In this document: in pieces, positions 25,263 to 34,618 of the stretch
Position numbering within the stretch: position 1 is the stretch's first letter
How the letters are laid out: each line of letters begins with the position of its first letter
NCBI RefSeq assembly: GCF_028623165.1
Contig: NZ_CP117768.1
Span: 3,844,001 to 3,908,000 of the forward strand
DNA from: Nostoc sp. UHCC 0926
GTDB lineage: Bacteria; Cyanobacteriota; Cyanobacteriia; Cyanobacteriales; Nostocaceae
DNA length: 64,000 nt
Direction: 5' to 3'
The notes under the pieces: generated by a model
Databases searched by the model: none
What the model was told of the DNA's origin: nothing
What the model saw: only the letters and a program-made list of their open reading frames with translations
Made by a program: the position numbers and the translations under genes

Positions 25263-26453
25263 ATGTCTAATCAACTTTCTACTCAACGTTCTTTGTCTAC
25301 TCAAACCTCTAGTTCATTATTTACGCTCACAGTTGCCCCAGCAAAAGTAATCCGTGGTTGTGGGGTGTTGCAAGCAGCCGCAGCAGAGATCGCCTGTTTG
25401 GGAAGTCGTCCCTTAATTGTGGCAGGTGAATCTACTCTCGCCATCAGCCGAAAAAATTTGCAACCAGTTTTAGAAACGCAACAGTTACATACTGCCCAAG
25501 CTACCTATGGTGCAGATTGCTGCGAAGCTAGCCTGAAATCTTTACAGAAGACGGCAAAAGAACATAAAGCTGATGTAATTATCGGTGTCGGTGGCGGCAA
25601 AGCCCTAGATACAGCTAAATTAGTCGCGCAGCAGTTACAGTTACCAGTGGTAACAATTCCGACATCAGCGGCTACCTGTGCAGCTTGGAGTGCCTTGTCG
25701 AATGTTTATTCAAAAGACGGGGCATTTCTCTACGATGTGGGGCTGTCTCGTTGTCCCGATTTACTGATACTTGATTATGACTTGATTAATACTGCACCAC
25801 AACGGACTTTAGTAGCTGGAATTGGTGATGCGATCGCTAAATGGTACGAAGCCTCAGTTAGTAGTGGGCATTTGCAAGACACTTTAATTATTGCTGCGGT
25901 ACAACAAGCACGAGTTTTGCGAGATATCCTGTTGCAAAAGTCAGCCGCAGCCTTGAAAGAACCAGGTAGTGAGGTTTGGCGAGAAGTCGTAGACGCAAGT
26001 GTTTTATTAGCTGGGGTAGTTGGGGGACTTGGAGGGGCGCAGTGTCGAACAGTTGCTGCCCATGCCGTGCATAATGGTTTAACTCATATTTCAGGACATG
26101 GCAGTATTCATGGCGAAAAAGTTGCTTTTGGAATTTTAGTGCAACTGCGTTTAGAAGAAATGCTACAAGGCAATCAACTAGCAGGATCGGCACGACAACA
26201 GTTGTTAAAGTTCTACACAGAAATTGGACTACCCCAAAAATTAAGTGATTTGGGATTGGGCAATATTACATTAGGCGAGTTGCAAACAGCCGCTGAAATT
26301 GCTCTGGTTCCTAATTCTGACATCCATCGACTACCATTTAAAGTCGCGCCAGAACAGTTGATGGCGGCAATGGTTTCCACCACTGCACCTATAGATAGTA
26401 GAGACATGAATCGAGTTTCGCCCAAGGGAATGAGTGACGAGGTTGAAGAATGA
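25263..26453 (+). CDS. gldA: Iron-containing alcohol (glycerol) dehydrogenase family protein
   Basis: The 396-residue protein has the group III metal-dependent dehydrogenase fold. ADVIIGVGGGKALDTAKLVA is the NAD-binding loop, IPTSAATCAAWSALS follows, and metal-ligand positions appear as GIGDAIAKWYEA (Asp) and VAHAVHNGLTHI and GHGSIHGEKVAFGILVQL (two His). This is the architecture of glycerol dehydrogenase and related polyol oxidoreductases; the true substrate in cyanobacteria is not established. The stop overlaps the ATG of the following aminotransferase by four bases (ATGA), a tightly coupled pair. The start ATG 25263 precedes a Ser/Thr-rich N-terminal extension. Confidence 0.85.
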   Translation: MSNQLSTQRSLSTQTSSSLFTLTVAPAKVIRGCGVLQAAAAEIACLGSRPLIVAGESTLAISRKNLQPVLETQQLHTAQATYGADCCEASLKSLQKTAKEHKADVIIGVGGGKALDTAKLVAQQLQLPVVTIPTSAATCAAWSALSNVYSKDGAFLYDVGLSRCPDLLILDYDLINTAPQRTLVAGIGDAIAKWYEASVSSGHLQDTLIIAAVQQARVLRDILLQKSAAALKEPGSEVWREVVDASVLLAGVVGGLGGAQCRTVAAHAVHNGLTHISGHGSIHGEKVAFGILVQLRLEEMLQGNQLAGSARQQLLKFYTEIGLPQKLSDLGLGNITLGELQTAAEIALVPNSDIHRLPFKVAPEQLMAAMVSTTAPIDSRDMNRVSPKGMSDEVEE

Positions 26454-27661
26454 GTTTAAATTGGATTGTCCCAGCAGAACGTATACAAAAACTGCCACCT
26501 TATGTATTTGCCCGTTTAGATGAACTGAAAGCTAAAGCACGGGAACAAGGGCTGGATTTAATTGATTTGGGTATGGGAAACCCGGATGGTGCAACGCCAG
26601 CACCAGTTGTAGAAGCAGCGATCGCCGCCTTGAAAGATCCCGCTAATCACGGTTATCCTCCTTTTGAGGGGACTGCTAGTTTCCGCCGGGCGATCACCAA
26701 CTGGTATCATCGCCGTTATGGTGTGGTTCTCGATCCCGATAGCGAAGCCTTACCACTGCTGGGTTCTAAAGAAGGATTAACCCATCTAGCGATCGCCTAC
26801 GTTAACCCAGGTGATGTTGTTCTAGTTCCTTCCCCAGCTTATCCCGCCCATTTCCGCGGCCCAGCGATCGCAGGCGGGAAAATCCACAGCTTGATTCTTA
26901 AACCAGAGAATGACTGGTTAATCGATTTAGCTGCAATTCCTGACGAGGTTGCTAAACAAGCTAAAATTCTCTATTTCAACTATCCCAGTAATCCCACCGC
27001 CGCCACCGCCCCCCGCGAATTCTTTGAAGAAATCGTCGCCTTCGCCCGCAAATATGAAATTTTGCTAGTACATGACTTGTGTTATGCCGAGTTAGCTTTT
27101 GATGGTTATCAACCCACTAGCTTGCTAGAAATTCCTGGTGCGAAAGATATTGGTGTGGAATTTCACACCTTATCTAAAACCTACAATATGGCTGGTTGGC
27201 GCGTTGGGTTTGTGGTGGGTAATCGCCATGTAATTCAAGGTTTACGGACGCTGAAAACTAACTTAGATTACGGCATTTTTGCAGCATTACAAACAGCAGC
27301 TGAAACCGCCTTGCAACTACCAGATGTGTATTTGCACGAGGTACAACAACGCTACCGCACCCGCCGCGATTTCCTCATTCAAGGATTAGGAGAGTTGGGT
27401 TGGGATATCCCCAAAACCAAGGCGACAATGTATCTTTGGATGAAGTGTCCCGTTGGCGTTGGTTCCACAGATTTTGCCCTGAACGTGTTGCAGCAAACTG
27501 GTGTTGTTCTTACCCCAGGTAATGCCTTTGGGGTTGCAGGTGAAGGTTATGTAAGGATAAGTTTAATTGCCGACTGCGATCGCTTGGGTGAAGCTTTACA
27601 TCGCTTTAAGCAAGCTGGCATCCGCTATCAACCTGAAGCCGTAGTCTCTGCTTCACAATAG
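26450..27661 (+). CDS. Class I PLP-dependent aminotransferase (aspartate/alanine type)
   Basis: The 403-residue protein is a fold-type I aminotransferase. DLGMGNPDGATPAPVVEA is the N-terminal substrate region, YFNYPSNPT the Asn-containing block, and LSKTYNMAGWRVGFVVG holds the PLP-binding Lys. RISLIADCDRLGEALHR provides the C-terminal Arg for the substrate carboxylate. It could be an aspartate, alanine or diaminopimelate-type enzyme; sequence alone does not settle this. It is translated from an ATG overlapping the dehydrogenase stop, so both enzymes are likely made together. A decayed ArsR gene follows. Confidence 0.88.
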   Translation: MSLNWIVPAERIQKLPPYVFARLDELKAKAREQGLDLIDLGMGNPDGATPAPVVEAAIAALKDPANHGYPPFEGTASFRRAITNWYHRRYGVVLDPDSEALPLLGSKEGLTHLAIAYVNPGDVVLVPSPAYPAHFRGPAIAGGKIHSLILKPENDWLIDLAAIPDEVAKQAKILYFNYPSNPTAATAPREFFEEIVAFARKYEILLVHDLCYAELAFDGYQPTSLLEIPGAKDIGVEFHTLSKTYNMAGWRVGFVVGNRHVIQGLRTLKTNLDYGIFAALQTAAETALQLPDVYLHEVQQRYRTRRDFLIQGLGELGWDIPKTKATMYLWMKCPVGVGSTDFALNVLQQTGVVLTPGNAFGVAGEGYVRISLIADCDRLGEALHRFKQAGIRYQPEAVVSASQ

Positions 27662-27691
27662 AGGTAGCGTCCCCTTCTCGAAATCTAATTC

Positions 27692-27915
27692 ATGCAAACC
27701 CCCGCTACCAATACTCCTCATTTAATTGCTGCGGGCTTTCACGCCCTTTGTGATCCACTAAGGATTAGCGTATTGGAATTGTTACCAGAGCGAGAACTAT
27801 GTGTATGTAGATTTGTGCAAGGTCTTGGGGGTAAGTCAGTCGAAATTATCTTTTCACCTGAAAACCCTCAAGGATGTTGGCTTAGTAAAGTTTTGCGTGA
27901 AAACGTAGCGTTTTT
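27692..27915 (+). pseudogene. Frameshifted ArsR-family regulator remnant
   Basis: The frame starts like an ArsR/SmtB repressor (FHALCDPLRISVLELLPERE, then LCVC). After that the annotated frame turns to nonsense. In the next frame the sequence continues CKVLGVSQSKLSFHLKTLKD, then VGLVKFC, which is the recognition helix and wing. Removing one A in TGTAGATTTG (near 27809) restores CVCDLCKVLG. The remaining wing and dimerisation region are lost into tandem repeats. It is therefore a dead gene with at least one frameshift and a lost 3' end. Confidence 0.75.
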
Positions 27916-28110
27916 AATGCAAGCCGACGCATTAACAATGCAGGCCGACGCATTAACAATACAGCCGACGCATTAACAATGCAGGCCGACGCATTAACAA
28001 TACAGCCGACGCATTAACAATGCAAGCCGATGCATTAACAATGCAAGCCGATGCATTAACAATGCAGCCGACGCATTAACAATGTAAGCCGACGCATTGG
28101 CATTGCAGAA
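27916..28110. repeat. Tandem repeat, about nine units of about 20-22 nt
   Basis: The unit AATGCAGCCGACGCATTAAC (with variants aatgcaagccgatgc and aatacagccg) repeats about nine times from about 27916 to 28110. Each unit is itself partly palindromic (AATGC ... GCATT). It has replaced the 3' part of the ArsR gene. The function is unknown; copy number should vary among strains. Confidence 0.75.
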
Positions 28111-28254
28111 TATTGCCAAATTTAATTCGCTACGAATTAATGAAATGCTGCACAACAGCTATAGCTGTCAATGAACCTGCTTTTTACTTTCACACTGACT
28201 GTAGCTGAATCTGCACAGGTATTCCCGGAACATCGTCCTTAAATGGTACGATTA

Positions 28255-28506
28255 CTAAATCTGACGAGATTGTGCGCCTACATCACCCTTTACAACCTGC
28301 CCAATTGGCCCCACTGTCGTCACAATTACAGAAACATAGTCTTCTCCCCGCACTGTTACCCAAACTTCACTACCATCAGGAGTGAATAAGGCCTCGTGAG
28401 GCGATCGCCCCTTGGTGATGTGGAATCATCATCGCCGCAAACTCAGTATCTGTATCACCAGTCATTTGCACACGTTCCATCGCAGTGTGCATAGCGGTCA
28501 ATCCAA
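28255..28506 (-). pseudogene. Chimeric pseudogene: DUF305-type fragment joined to beta-propeller fragment
   Basis: On the minus strand the first part reads MHTAMERVQMTGDTDTEFA and AAMMIPHHQGAI, typical of DUF305 copper-associated proteins. In another frame the second part reads SPHEALFTPDGSEVWVTVRG then EDYVSVIV, typical of YVTN beta-propeller proteins. The two frames meet at a GCGATCGC octamer at 28401-28408. It has no valid start or end. It lies between the tandem repeat and the histidine kinase gene. Confidence 0.65.
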
Positions 28507-28509
28507 TAT

Positions 28510-31500
28510 TTATAGATAGCAAAAATTTCCGTAAATCAGGTTTGCGATCGCTCGAATTAATTTAGCAGGCTCTACTGGTTTGGTGATATGCTGCTCAAAT
28601 CCGGCAGCAATTGCTTGTTGATAATCAACCTCAGCTGCGTAAGCTGTGAGAGCGATCGCTGGAATTGTCCCTCCCATCTCTGGTGACATGGCTCTGATTT
28701 GACGTATCAGCATATAGCCGTCTACTTCCGGCATTCCAATGTCGCTTAAGAGCAGATTTGGCTGGAACTGAGGCATGACTTGTAGTGCTTCCACAGCCGA
28801 TGCTGCCTGAGTTACTACCGCACCAGACTGCTCCAGAATGAAAGCAATTAACTCTCGCGTATCACGCTCATCATCCACAAGCAGAACTTTTACCCCATTT
28901 AGATCAGGCAAATCATTAGGTTGTTGCTCACTCTCGTGGCTATTTAGATAAATCTTGATCAGCGGTAGCAGGACTGTAAAGGTTGCTCCCTGTTCTTCGC
29001 CCAAACTTTCTGCCTGAACTGTGCCCCCATGTAACTCTACAATGTGACGAACAATAGCTAATCCTAATCCCAGTCCGCCGAATTTCCTGGTAGTTGCACC
29101 ATCAGCTTGTCGAAAGTAGTCAAATACATAGGGTAAAAAATCTGGGCTAATCCCCTTACCTGTATCACTAACTCGAAGTTGAGCCTGAGAACCAAGTGAC
29201 TGTAAACTGATTTCTACCTGTCCACCTTGGGGTGTAAACTTAATCGCATTAAAAAGTAGATTCCAGATAACTTGCTGCAAGCGACCTGAATCACCAGTTA
29301 CTTGGCCGATGTTTGGTTCAAGGACAGTGTTAATCTGAATCAATTTGGCTTCAGCCGCTAAACGTACAGTTTCTATTGCTGCTGCGATCGCACTTTCCAG
29401 ATTCACAGGAGCAATATTTAGGCTAAGTTTACCTTGCAAAATGCGAGAGACATCCAGCAAATCTTCAATTAATTGCGTCTGAAGCTTGGCATTGCGCTCA
29501 ATAGTTTCGAGGGCGCGAGTGGTGGTTGCTTGATCATACTTTTTAGTTTGCAGTAACTTCGACCATCCCAGGATCGGGTTTAGCGGCGTGCGAAGTTCGT
29601 GGGAAAGAACCGCCAAAAATTCATCTTTGATCCGGTTAGCTTGGACTAACTGCTCTTTTTGCTGCTGTAACGAAGCCATCAACTGAGCGCGTTCCAGAGC
29701 AACCGCCACCTGATCGGAGGTTGCTTGCAGCAGGGCAATTTCCCCAGAAGTGAAGTGGGTACGGGTGCGGCTGGCAAAGGAGAGGACACCAAGCAGCTTT
29801 CCCTGAGCAATTAACGGTTGACCAGCATAGGCTGTGATTCCAAAAGGATGAAGGATTTGGGCATTTGGATGGCTAGAGTGCAGCACATCATTGACGATAA
29901 TTTGATGGCGTTCTTGCGCCACTAGTCCGCACATCCCTTGATTAAATTCTAGGTATTCAATTGTTTGAAATACTTCATCAGTAATGCCGTTCCAAGCTAC
30001 TAACCGAAATTTCTGTTTATTTTCATGTGTATCGATTAGATAGTGGAAGTAAAAATGCAAATCCATCTGCGCCGAGAGTTTGCTGAACAAGCTGTTCATT
30101 AGATCCAAGGGGCGCTCGGTTGAAAGCAAATCACTGGTTGTTTCAGAAAGCAGTTTGAGTCGTTCACTGCGCTCTTGCAGGGCAAGTTCAGCAAGCTGGC
30201 GTTCACGAAGGGCGCGTTCGCGTTCGGTGATGTCAACTGCAACCCCTCCTACCAGGCGTTGCCCAGATGGATCGGCAATGGGAAACTTATATACTAAAAA
30301 TTCGCCGAGGGTGCCATCTGTGCGTGGCGTAGACTCAATCGTTTCAACAACCTGATTTGTCTCGGCAACCATTCTAATGTTATCAAGCAGGGGTTGAGCG
30401 ATTTCGGCTGGGTATAGGTCAAAAATATTTTTATTAATCGCCTTATTTGTTGCTAAATCAAATGTGTTCAGATAAGTTGGACTGAGGTAAAGTACACGTC
30501 CGTCTGCATTCGTAATCCATGCGGCGGCTGGAATATTGTCCATAAAAGCTTGAAATTGCTCTTGACTCTGACTCAGCGCTTTTTTAGCTTGTTTGAGATC
30601 ACTAATATCGAGAATGAATGCAACTGATTTGTGCCGAGATTCTCCTAAAAGGGAGTAGCCAACTACAACTGGGACACTCGAACCATCCTTGCGAATGCAC
30701 TCTTTCTCATAGGGAGTACAGGTTCCCTTCGCTGTTGCTTCGGCAATAGCCAGTTCATCTAAATATTGGTACTCAGGGGGCGTGATATCAGTCCAGCATA
30801 GTCTGCCAGCCTGGATATCTTCCTGGGTATAGCCCACAATTCGCAAGAACTCGTCATTAGCTTCAGTGATGCTACCATTCACATCACCAAAGAGAATGCC
30901 AACTATATTCGCTTTGACAAAACTCCTGAGGCGTTCATCACTTGCTTGGACTGCCTTCTCTGCTTGCTTGCGATCGCTGATGTCACGGAAGAAAATGTTA
31001 AGACCATCCTCACAAGGGTAGACGTGAATCTCCAGCCACAGGTCATACTTGGACGGGAAGTAGTAGTGATGCTGGAAGTGAATCGGAATCTGTTCTGCCA
31101 TCGCCCGTCGGTATTGGCGTTCTACATTAGTGCCTACTGATGCAGACCACTCCTCCCAGTGCGACTTACCGATAACTTCTGTCCGCAGTTTGCCGTTAAT
31201 TCGCTCTGCTTCAGCATTTTGGTAGATGATTCGCCAGTCCCGGTCTAAAGTAATAAATGCATCACTCATGTTTTCCAGAGTGCGTGTATTCCGCTGATTG
31301 GCTTGCTGTAATGCCGCTTCTGCTTGTTTGCGTTCGCTCAAATCAACAACGAAGCCAATGACTGTTTCTTGAGTATCTCCCACAAGCACAGAACCGAGCA
31401 AAACGGGAATGCGATCGCCATCTTTACGAATGTATTCCTTTTCAAAGGGTTTACATACTCCGGTAGTTCTAAGTTCTTCCACTGAATACTCACTCAATTG

Positions 31501-32070
31501 AAGATACTCAGGTGGGGTGATCTCGCGCCATTTCATTTGGTTAGCGGACAAATCTTCTCGCGTATAGCCTACCATCTTCAGAAAAGCATCATTGGCTTCG
31601 ATGATCGAGCCATTTTTTATCTCAGTTAGGATGACTCCAATGATGTTGGATTCTGCTAGTCGGCTAAACCGCATTTCGCTATTTTGCAACAATTTCAGGC
31701 TTGTCTCTGCCGAAAGTCTAGCAGTTCGCAACTCTGAAGAGAGGGCAGTAATTAAGAAGGATACTAGTGAGAATGTGGTTAATCGTACCAAGACGTTCAG
31801 GCTGAAGAAATCGAACGAGTAGACTGGCTCGATCAAAAAATAAACAACAGTTGTAATAGATAGAGCGATCGCCACTACTCCAAGTCCCATGCCGCCATAC
31901 CAGGCACTGATTGCCACGGCAGCATAAAATAATGTAAATACGCTCGGATCGAAGACTGGCACCAACAGTCGCGTCAGCAGCAGCGCCGCTATGACTGCCA
32001 GAATCATCACACTATAGTTTAGTAACCAAGAGCGCATCATCAAAATCTTTTCCGGTTCTTTCACCATCAT
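28510..32070 (-). CDS. Hybrid sensor histidine kinase (membrane, four PAS, GAF, kinase, receiver)
   Basis: The 1186-residue protein has in order: several N-terminal membrane helices (about residues 15-110, DUF4118-like), four PAS/PAC domains (about 130-250, 265-370, 380-500 and 510-635, three ending in 'D(I/L)(S/T)(D/E)(R/L)'), a GAF domain (about 655-800, with IVNDVLHSSHPN), a dimerisation domain with phospho-acceptor His824 (SHELRTPLNPI), an ATPase domain with NLLFNAIKFTP and DTGKGIS, and a C-terminal receiver with Asp1110 (SDIGMPEVDG) and Lys at TKPVEP. All catalytic residues are present. The signal is unknown. It starts one base after the stop of an XRE regulator, so both are one transcript. 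Confidence 0.92.
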   Translation of the reverse strand: MMVKEPEKILMMRSWLLNYSVMILAVIAALLLTRLLVPVFDPSVFTLFYAAVAISAWYGGMGLGVVAIALSITTVVYFLIEPVYSFDFFSLNVLVRLTTFSLVSFLITALSSELRTARLSAETSLKLLQNSEMRFSRLAESNIIGVILTEIKNGSIIEANDAFLKMVGYTREDLSANQMKWREITPPEYLQLSEYSVEELRTTGVCKPFEKEYIRKDGDRIPVLLGSVLVGDTQETVIGFVVDLSERKQAEAALQQANQRNTRTLENMSDAFITLDRDWRIIYQNAEAERINGKLRTEVIGKSHWEEWSASVGTNVERQYRRAMAEQIPIHFQHHYYFPSKYDLWLEIHVYPCEDGLNIFFRDISDRKQAEKAVQASDERLRSFVKANIVGILFGDVNGSITEANDEFLRIVGYTQEDIQAGRLCWTDITPPEYQYLDELAIAEATAKGTCTPYEKECIRKDGSSVPVVVGYSLLGESRHKSVAFILDISDLKQAKKALSQSQEQFQAFMDNIPAAAWITNADGRVLYLSPTYLNTFDLATNKAINKNIFDLYPAEIAQPLLDNIRMVAETNQVVETIESTPRTDGTLGEFLVYKFPIADPSGQRLVGGVAVDITERERALRERQLAELALQERSERLKLLSETTSDLLSTERPLDLMNSLFSKLSAQMDLHFYFHYLIDTHENKQKFRLVAWNGITDEVFQTIEYLEFNQGMCGLVAQERHQIIVNDVLHSSHPNAQILHPFGITAYAGQPLIAQGKLLGVLSFASRTRTHFTSGEIALLQATSDQVAVALERAQLMASLQQQKEQLVQANRIKDEFLAVLSHELRTPLNPILGWSKLLQTKKYDQATTTRALETIERNAKLQTQLIEDLLDVSRILQGKLSLNIAPVNLESAIAAAIETVRLAAEAKLIQINTVLEPNIGQVTGDSGRLQQVIWNLLFNAIKFTPQGGQVEISLQSLGSQAQLRVSDTGKGISPDFLPYVFDYFRQADGATTRKFGGLGLGLAIVRHIVELHGGTVQAESLGEEQGATFTVLLPLIKIYLNSHESEQQPNDLPDLNGVKVLLVDDERDTRELIAFILEQSGAVVTQAASAVEALQVMPQFQPNLLLSDIGMPEVDGYMLIRQIRAMSPEMGGTIPAIALTAYAAEVDYQQAIAAGFEQHITKPVEPAKLIRAIANLIYGNFCYL

Positions 32071-32071
32071 C

Positions 32072-32392
32072 TTAGGAGTCCTCTCGCTGCTCTGCTATTA
32101 GGAGATACTCGTCCAGTAGTCTTTTGCCTGATTCGCCCATCTTCTGTAACATTTCTTCAATTAGTTTTAGTCCCATCTGTGAAGGCACTGTAGATCGGTT
32201 CTCCCAGCGATTGACTGTTCGCAGGGAAACTCCCAACTTAGCTGCAAACTTTTCCTGAGAGAGATTGAGTTGCTGCCGAAGTTCACGGATGAAATCTGAA
32301 ATTTTTAATAGCTTTCCTAGTTCCATAATAGGAAGATTAAGACAGTTGTCTCGCCATTTGTCTCGAACTTGAGGAAGAATTTGAACAGTCAT
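32072..32392 (-). CDS. XRE-family helix-turn-helix regulator
   Basis: The product has 106 residues. IRELRQQLNLSQEKFAAKLG and VSLRTVNRWENRSTVPS form a classic Cro/CI-type helix-turn-helix. An in-frame ATG at 32326 (MELGKLLKISDF) would give a compact 84-residue protein and is a possible start; the upstream ATG 32392 adds 22 residues with no known domain. The stop TAA lies one base before the hybrid kinase ATG, and GAGG just before its end can serve as the kinase's ribosome-binding site. Pairing of an XRE protein with a hybrid kinase suggests autoregulation or a shared pathway, which is inference. Confidence 0.82.
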   Translation of the reverse strand: MTVQILPQVRDKWRDNCLNLPIMELGKLLKISDFIRELRQQLNLSQEKFAAKLGVSLRTVNRWENRSTVPSQMGLKLIEEMLQKMGESGKRLLDEYLLIAEQREDS

Positions 32393-33276
32393 TAGTCGTT
32401 ATCAATTTCATCTTTTGGCAAAATACTGATATCAGTTCTCAGCCTTGATTGGTTACTGTTAACTGGGGAAAGTATCTATATAAACATTAAATTTTGTCAG
32501 GTGTGTGAAGATAAAATAGTATTATTTTAAGTGATTTGATGAGTTTCAAGCATTACGCAGTGCCAAAAATCTATGGGTAGTGGATTACATTGTTACGGTT
32601 CGTACCCTACTTAATATTTTATATATTATATAGGACTCCGATTTGATTTCTGAAAACATACTGAGACTGAAAAGCCCGTTTTATCAAGTTTTTATTTGAA
32701 ATCTTGTTCAAAAATCAGATATGAGTCCTATAGCAATCCTATTTTATTTGTGAAAACTATCGAACCGCCATCTCTGCCAGAGGCTTCAGTTAACGCGCAG
32801 CGTCTCCAAGAGTTGCCGCCAAGAGGGCCTTTCCAACTCTATGAGACACTGGCGCCAACGGAACGCTTCGTGTTCGCGTTGGCGAAGCCTCTTGAAGAAA
32901 AGCGTCTCGTTGGCACAGCCTCTCTAAGAGTTGAGAAGAAAAGAAATAGAGAATTTCATAAATCATTTAGGACTGCTATAGCAATCCTATTTGATTTGTG
33001 AGAATTGTAATCCCCAGATCCACGACAACTTTTACGAAGTCGGGGATCTTGTTTTTGTGCATTTGATTTAGGATTGCTATAGATAGCCTTGATACATAAG
33101 TTTTCTCTAAGAGGTTGCATATATAAATTTTTCCAAATTATCGTTAATTTTGGTAACCAAATCTGAAATATATTTCCAAACCTGTAATTAATTTTAAATA
33201 TAGTAAGATTGCCAATAGCAAAACTATAAAGCTATAATTTGCATTTAATCAAATTTTTGCCTGAACTTTAACTGTT
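32393..33276. repeat. Long repeat-rich spacer
   Basis: No real gene is seen; the open frame at 32696-33001 is made of repeats. 'ctatagcaatcctattt' occurs at 32731 and 32978 as a direct repeat and in inverted form ('aggattgctatag') near 33067. Between them lie 'gcgcagcgtctccaagagttg' type blocks shared with the repeats at 10321 and 11857. A hairpin with a T-rich tail (about 33011-33058, GATCC...GGATC) could terminate transcripts. The last 200 bases are AT-rich, probably the promoter of the acyltransferase. Confidence 0.6.
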
Positions 33277-34302
33277 TTGATTAATCAACACTCCGAAAAC
33301 CTCCTCAACACTCAACTGGAAAATACACCAGGTGAAGGCTATATATTTAGCTGGTTTGATTGGTTTTGTCTTTGGTATCCTCCAGGCTGGCTAATTTTAT
33401 TCAACCGCCATTGGCAACACTATCACACCGATTCAGATGGTTGGAATTGGCTGGAATATGGATTATTTTTAATTCCTGGCGGATTTTATCTGGCGTTGCT
33501 AAGTCGTTGGTTGCGTCTTGGTTTTCGTTCACCCCAAAAAGAAGTTGGTGAATTTGATCCCAAATATCAACAAGCTTTTGGTGAAGAAGTTCTTGGCCCC
33601 ATCGTTAAATACTATTTTCAGGGAGAATTGCAACAAGTCGAAAACTTGCCGCAAACAGGGCCATTAATTGTGGCAATGAATCACGCAGGGATGTGTTTTC
33701 CTTGGGATTTTTTGACTTTGGGTTATTTATTAAGTGAAGCTAGAGGATGGGTGGTACAACCCGTAGCAAGTCCAGTATTATTTGAGCATCCTTGGGTGAT
33801 TTGCTGCTTACCACCTAAATGGTCACAGGTTTTGGGTGGTGTGCGAGCCGAATTAGATTATTTTGAGGCAGCTATCGCCCAAGATAAAATTCTCTTATAT
33901 GCACCCGAAGGTATCCGCGGTCCTCTGAAAGGTTGGAAAAGACGCTATCAACTAGAAAAGTTTGATGTGAGTTTTATTAAGTTGAGCGATCGCTATCAAA
34001 TTCCCATTCTCCCAGTAGTTTGCATCGGCAGTGAATCTTTACATCCTTGGACTGTTAATTTAGAGAAATTGCAACGACTAGTCAAATTACCCTTCTTGCC
34101 TTTCTCGCCTTTGATGTTTGTCTTACTTCTGTTTCCTTCAATGGGAATTTGGGCAATGAGAACTCGCCTACGTTACTTTATTCAGCCTCTGGAACCAGCA
34201 GAATTGCACAACTATTCAAACAAAGAGCGTACAGTAGCTTATCGGCAGGCACAACAATTACGCGAAAAAGTGCAAAATAAAATTAATCACTTATTGAGAT
34301 AA
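33277..34302 (+). CDS. Lysophospholipid acyltransferase-family protein (PlsC/DGAT2-like)
   Basis: The protein of about 341 residues has MNHAGMCFPWDFLTLG, an HAG...D block equivalent to the HX4D acyltransferase motif, and LLYAPEGIRGPLKGWKRRYQ, the PEG motif that binds the acceptor phosphate. Hydrophobic segments lie near residues 55-75 and 275-292. It probably transfers an acyl group to a glycerolipid or other alcohol at the membrane; the acceptor is unknown. No in-frame ATG precedes the core. A TTG at 33277 is the best start in the open frame (in-frame stop at 33262). Confidence 0.82.
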   Translation: MINQHSENLLNTQLENTPGEGYIFSWFDWFCLWYPPGWLILFNRHWQHYHTDSDGWNWLEYGLFLIPGGFYLALLSRWLRLGFRSPQKEVGEFDPKYQQAFGEEVLGPIVKYYFQGELQQVENLPQTGPLIVAMNHAGMCFPWDFLTLGYLLSEARGWVVQPVASPVLFEHPWVICCLPPKWSQVLGGVRAELDYFEAAIAQDKILLYAPEGIRGPLKGWKRRYQLEKFDVSFIKLSDRYQIPILPVVCIGSESLHPWTVNLEKLQRLVKLPFLPFSPLMFVLLLFPSMGIWAMRTRLRYFIQPLEPAELHNYSNKERTVAYRQAQQLREKVQNKINHLLR

Positions 34303-34618
34303 ATTTAATCTCTACCAGTGGATTCAAGTCAATCTTTTAAAAGGGGACTTTAGACGTTCCTCCCTTAAAAACCTTGTGATTACCAATATTTTTTAAATTT
34401 TCCGCTTCGTTACCATTTCGCCTCAGTATCAATCAAAAAATATATTGCGTAGGTTGGGGAGCCACTGCGCCCTTGCGGTTTCCCGACTTGTTCGCGCAGC
34501 GTCTCCCTTAGGAGAAGCAAGTGGCGTTTGAGGAACGAAACAGAATATTTTTGGGCATTTGTTGGGTTTCACTTAGTTCAACCCAACCTACAATTATCCT
34601 TCAATTAACTGTATTGTC
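34303..34618. repeat. Intergenic dispersed repeat (about 34444-34605)
   Basis: The segment contains 'gcgtaggttggggagccact', 'aagtggcgtttgaggaacg' and 'gttcaacccaacctac'. Its ends are complementary. A related copy lies at about 15845-15985 in opposite orientation. No gene seen. Confidence 0.6.

Noticed and set aside
27916-28110. CRISPR-like array
   Set aside because: Units are contiguous and nearly identical, without unique spacers; it is a simple tandem repeat.
32696-33001. 101-codon open frame
   Set aside because: Composed of dispersed repeat blocks shared with other intergenic regions; no coding character.
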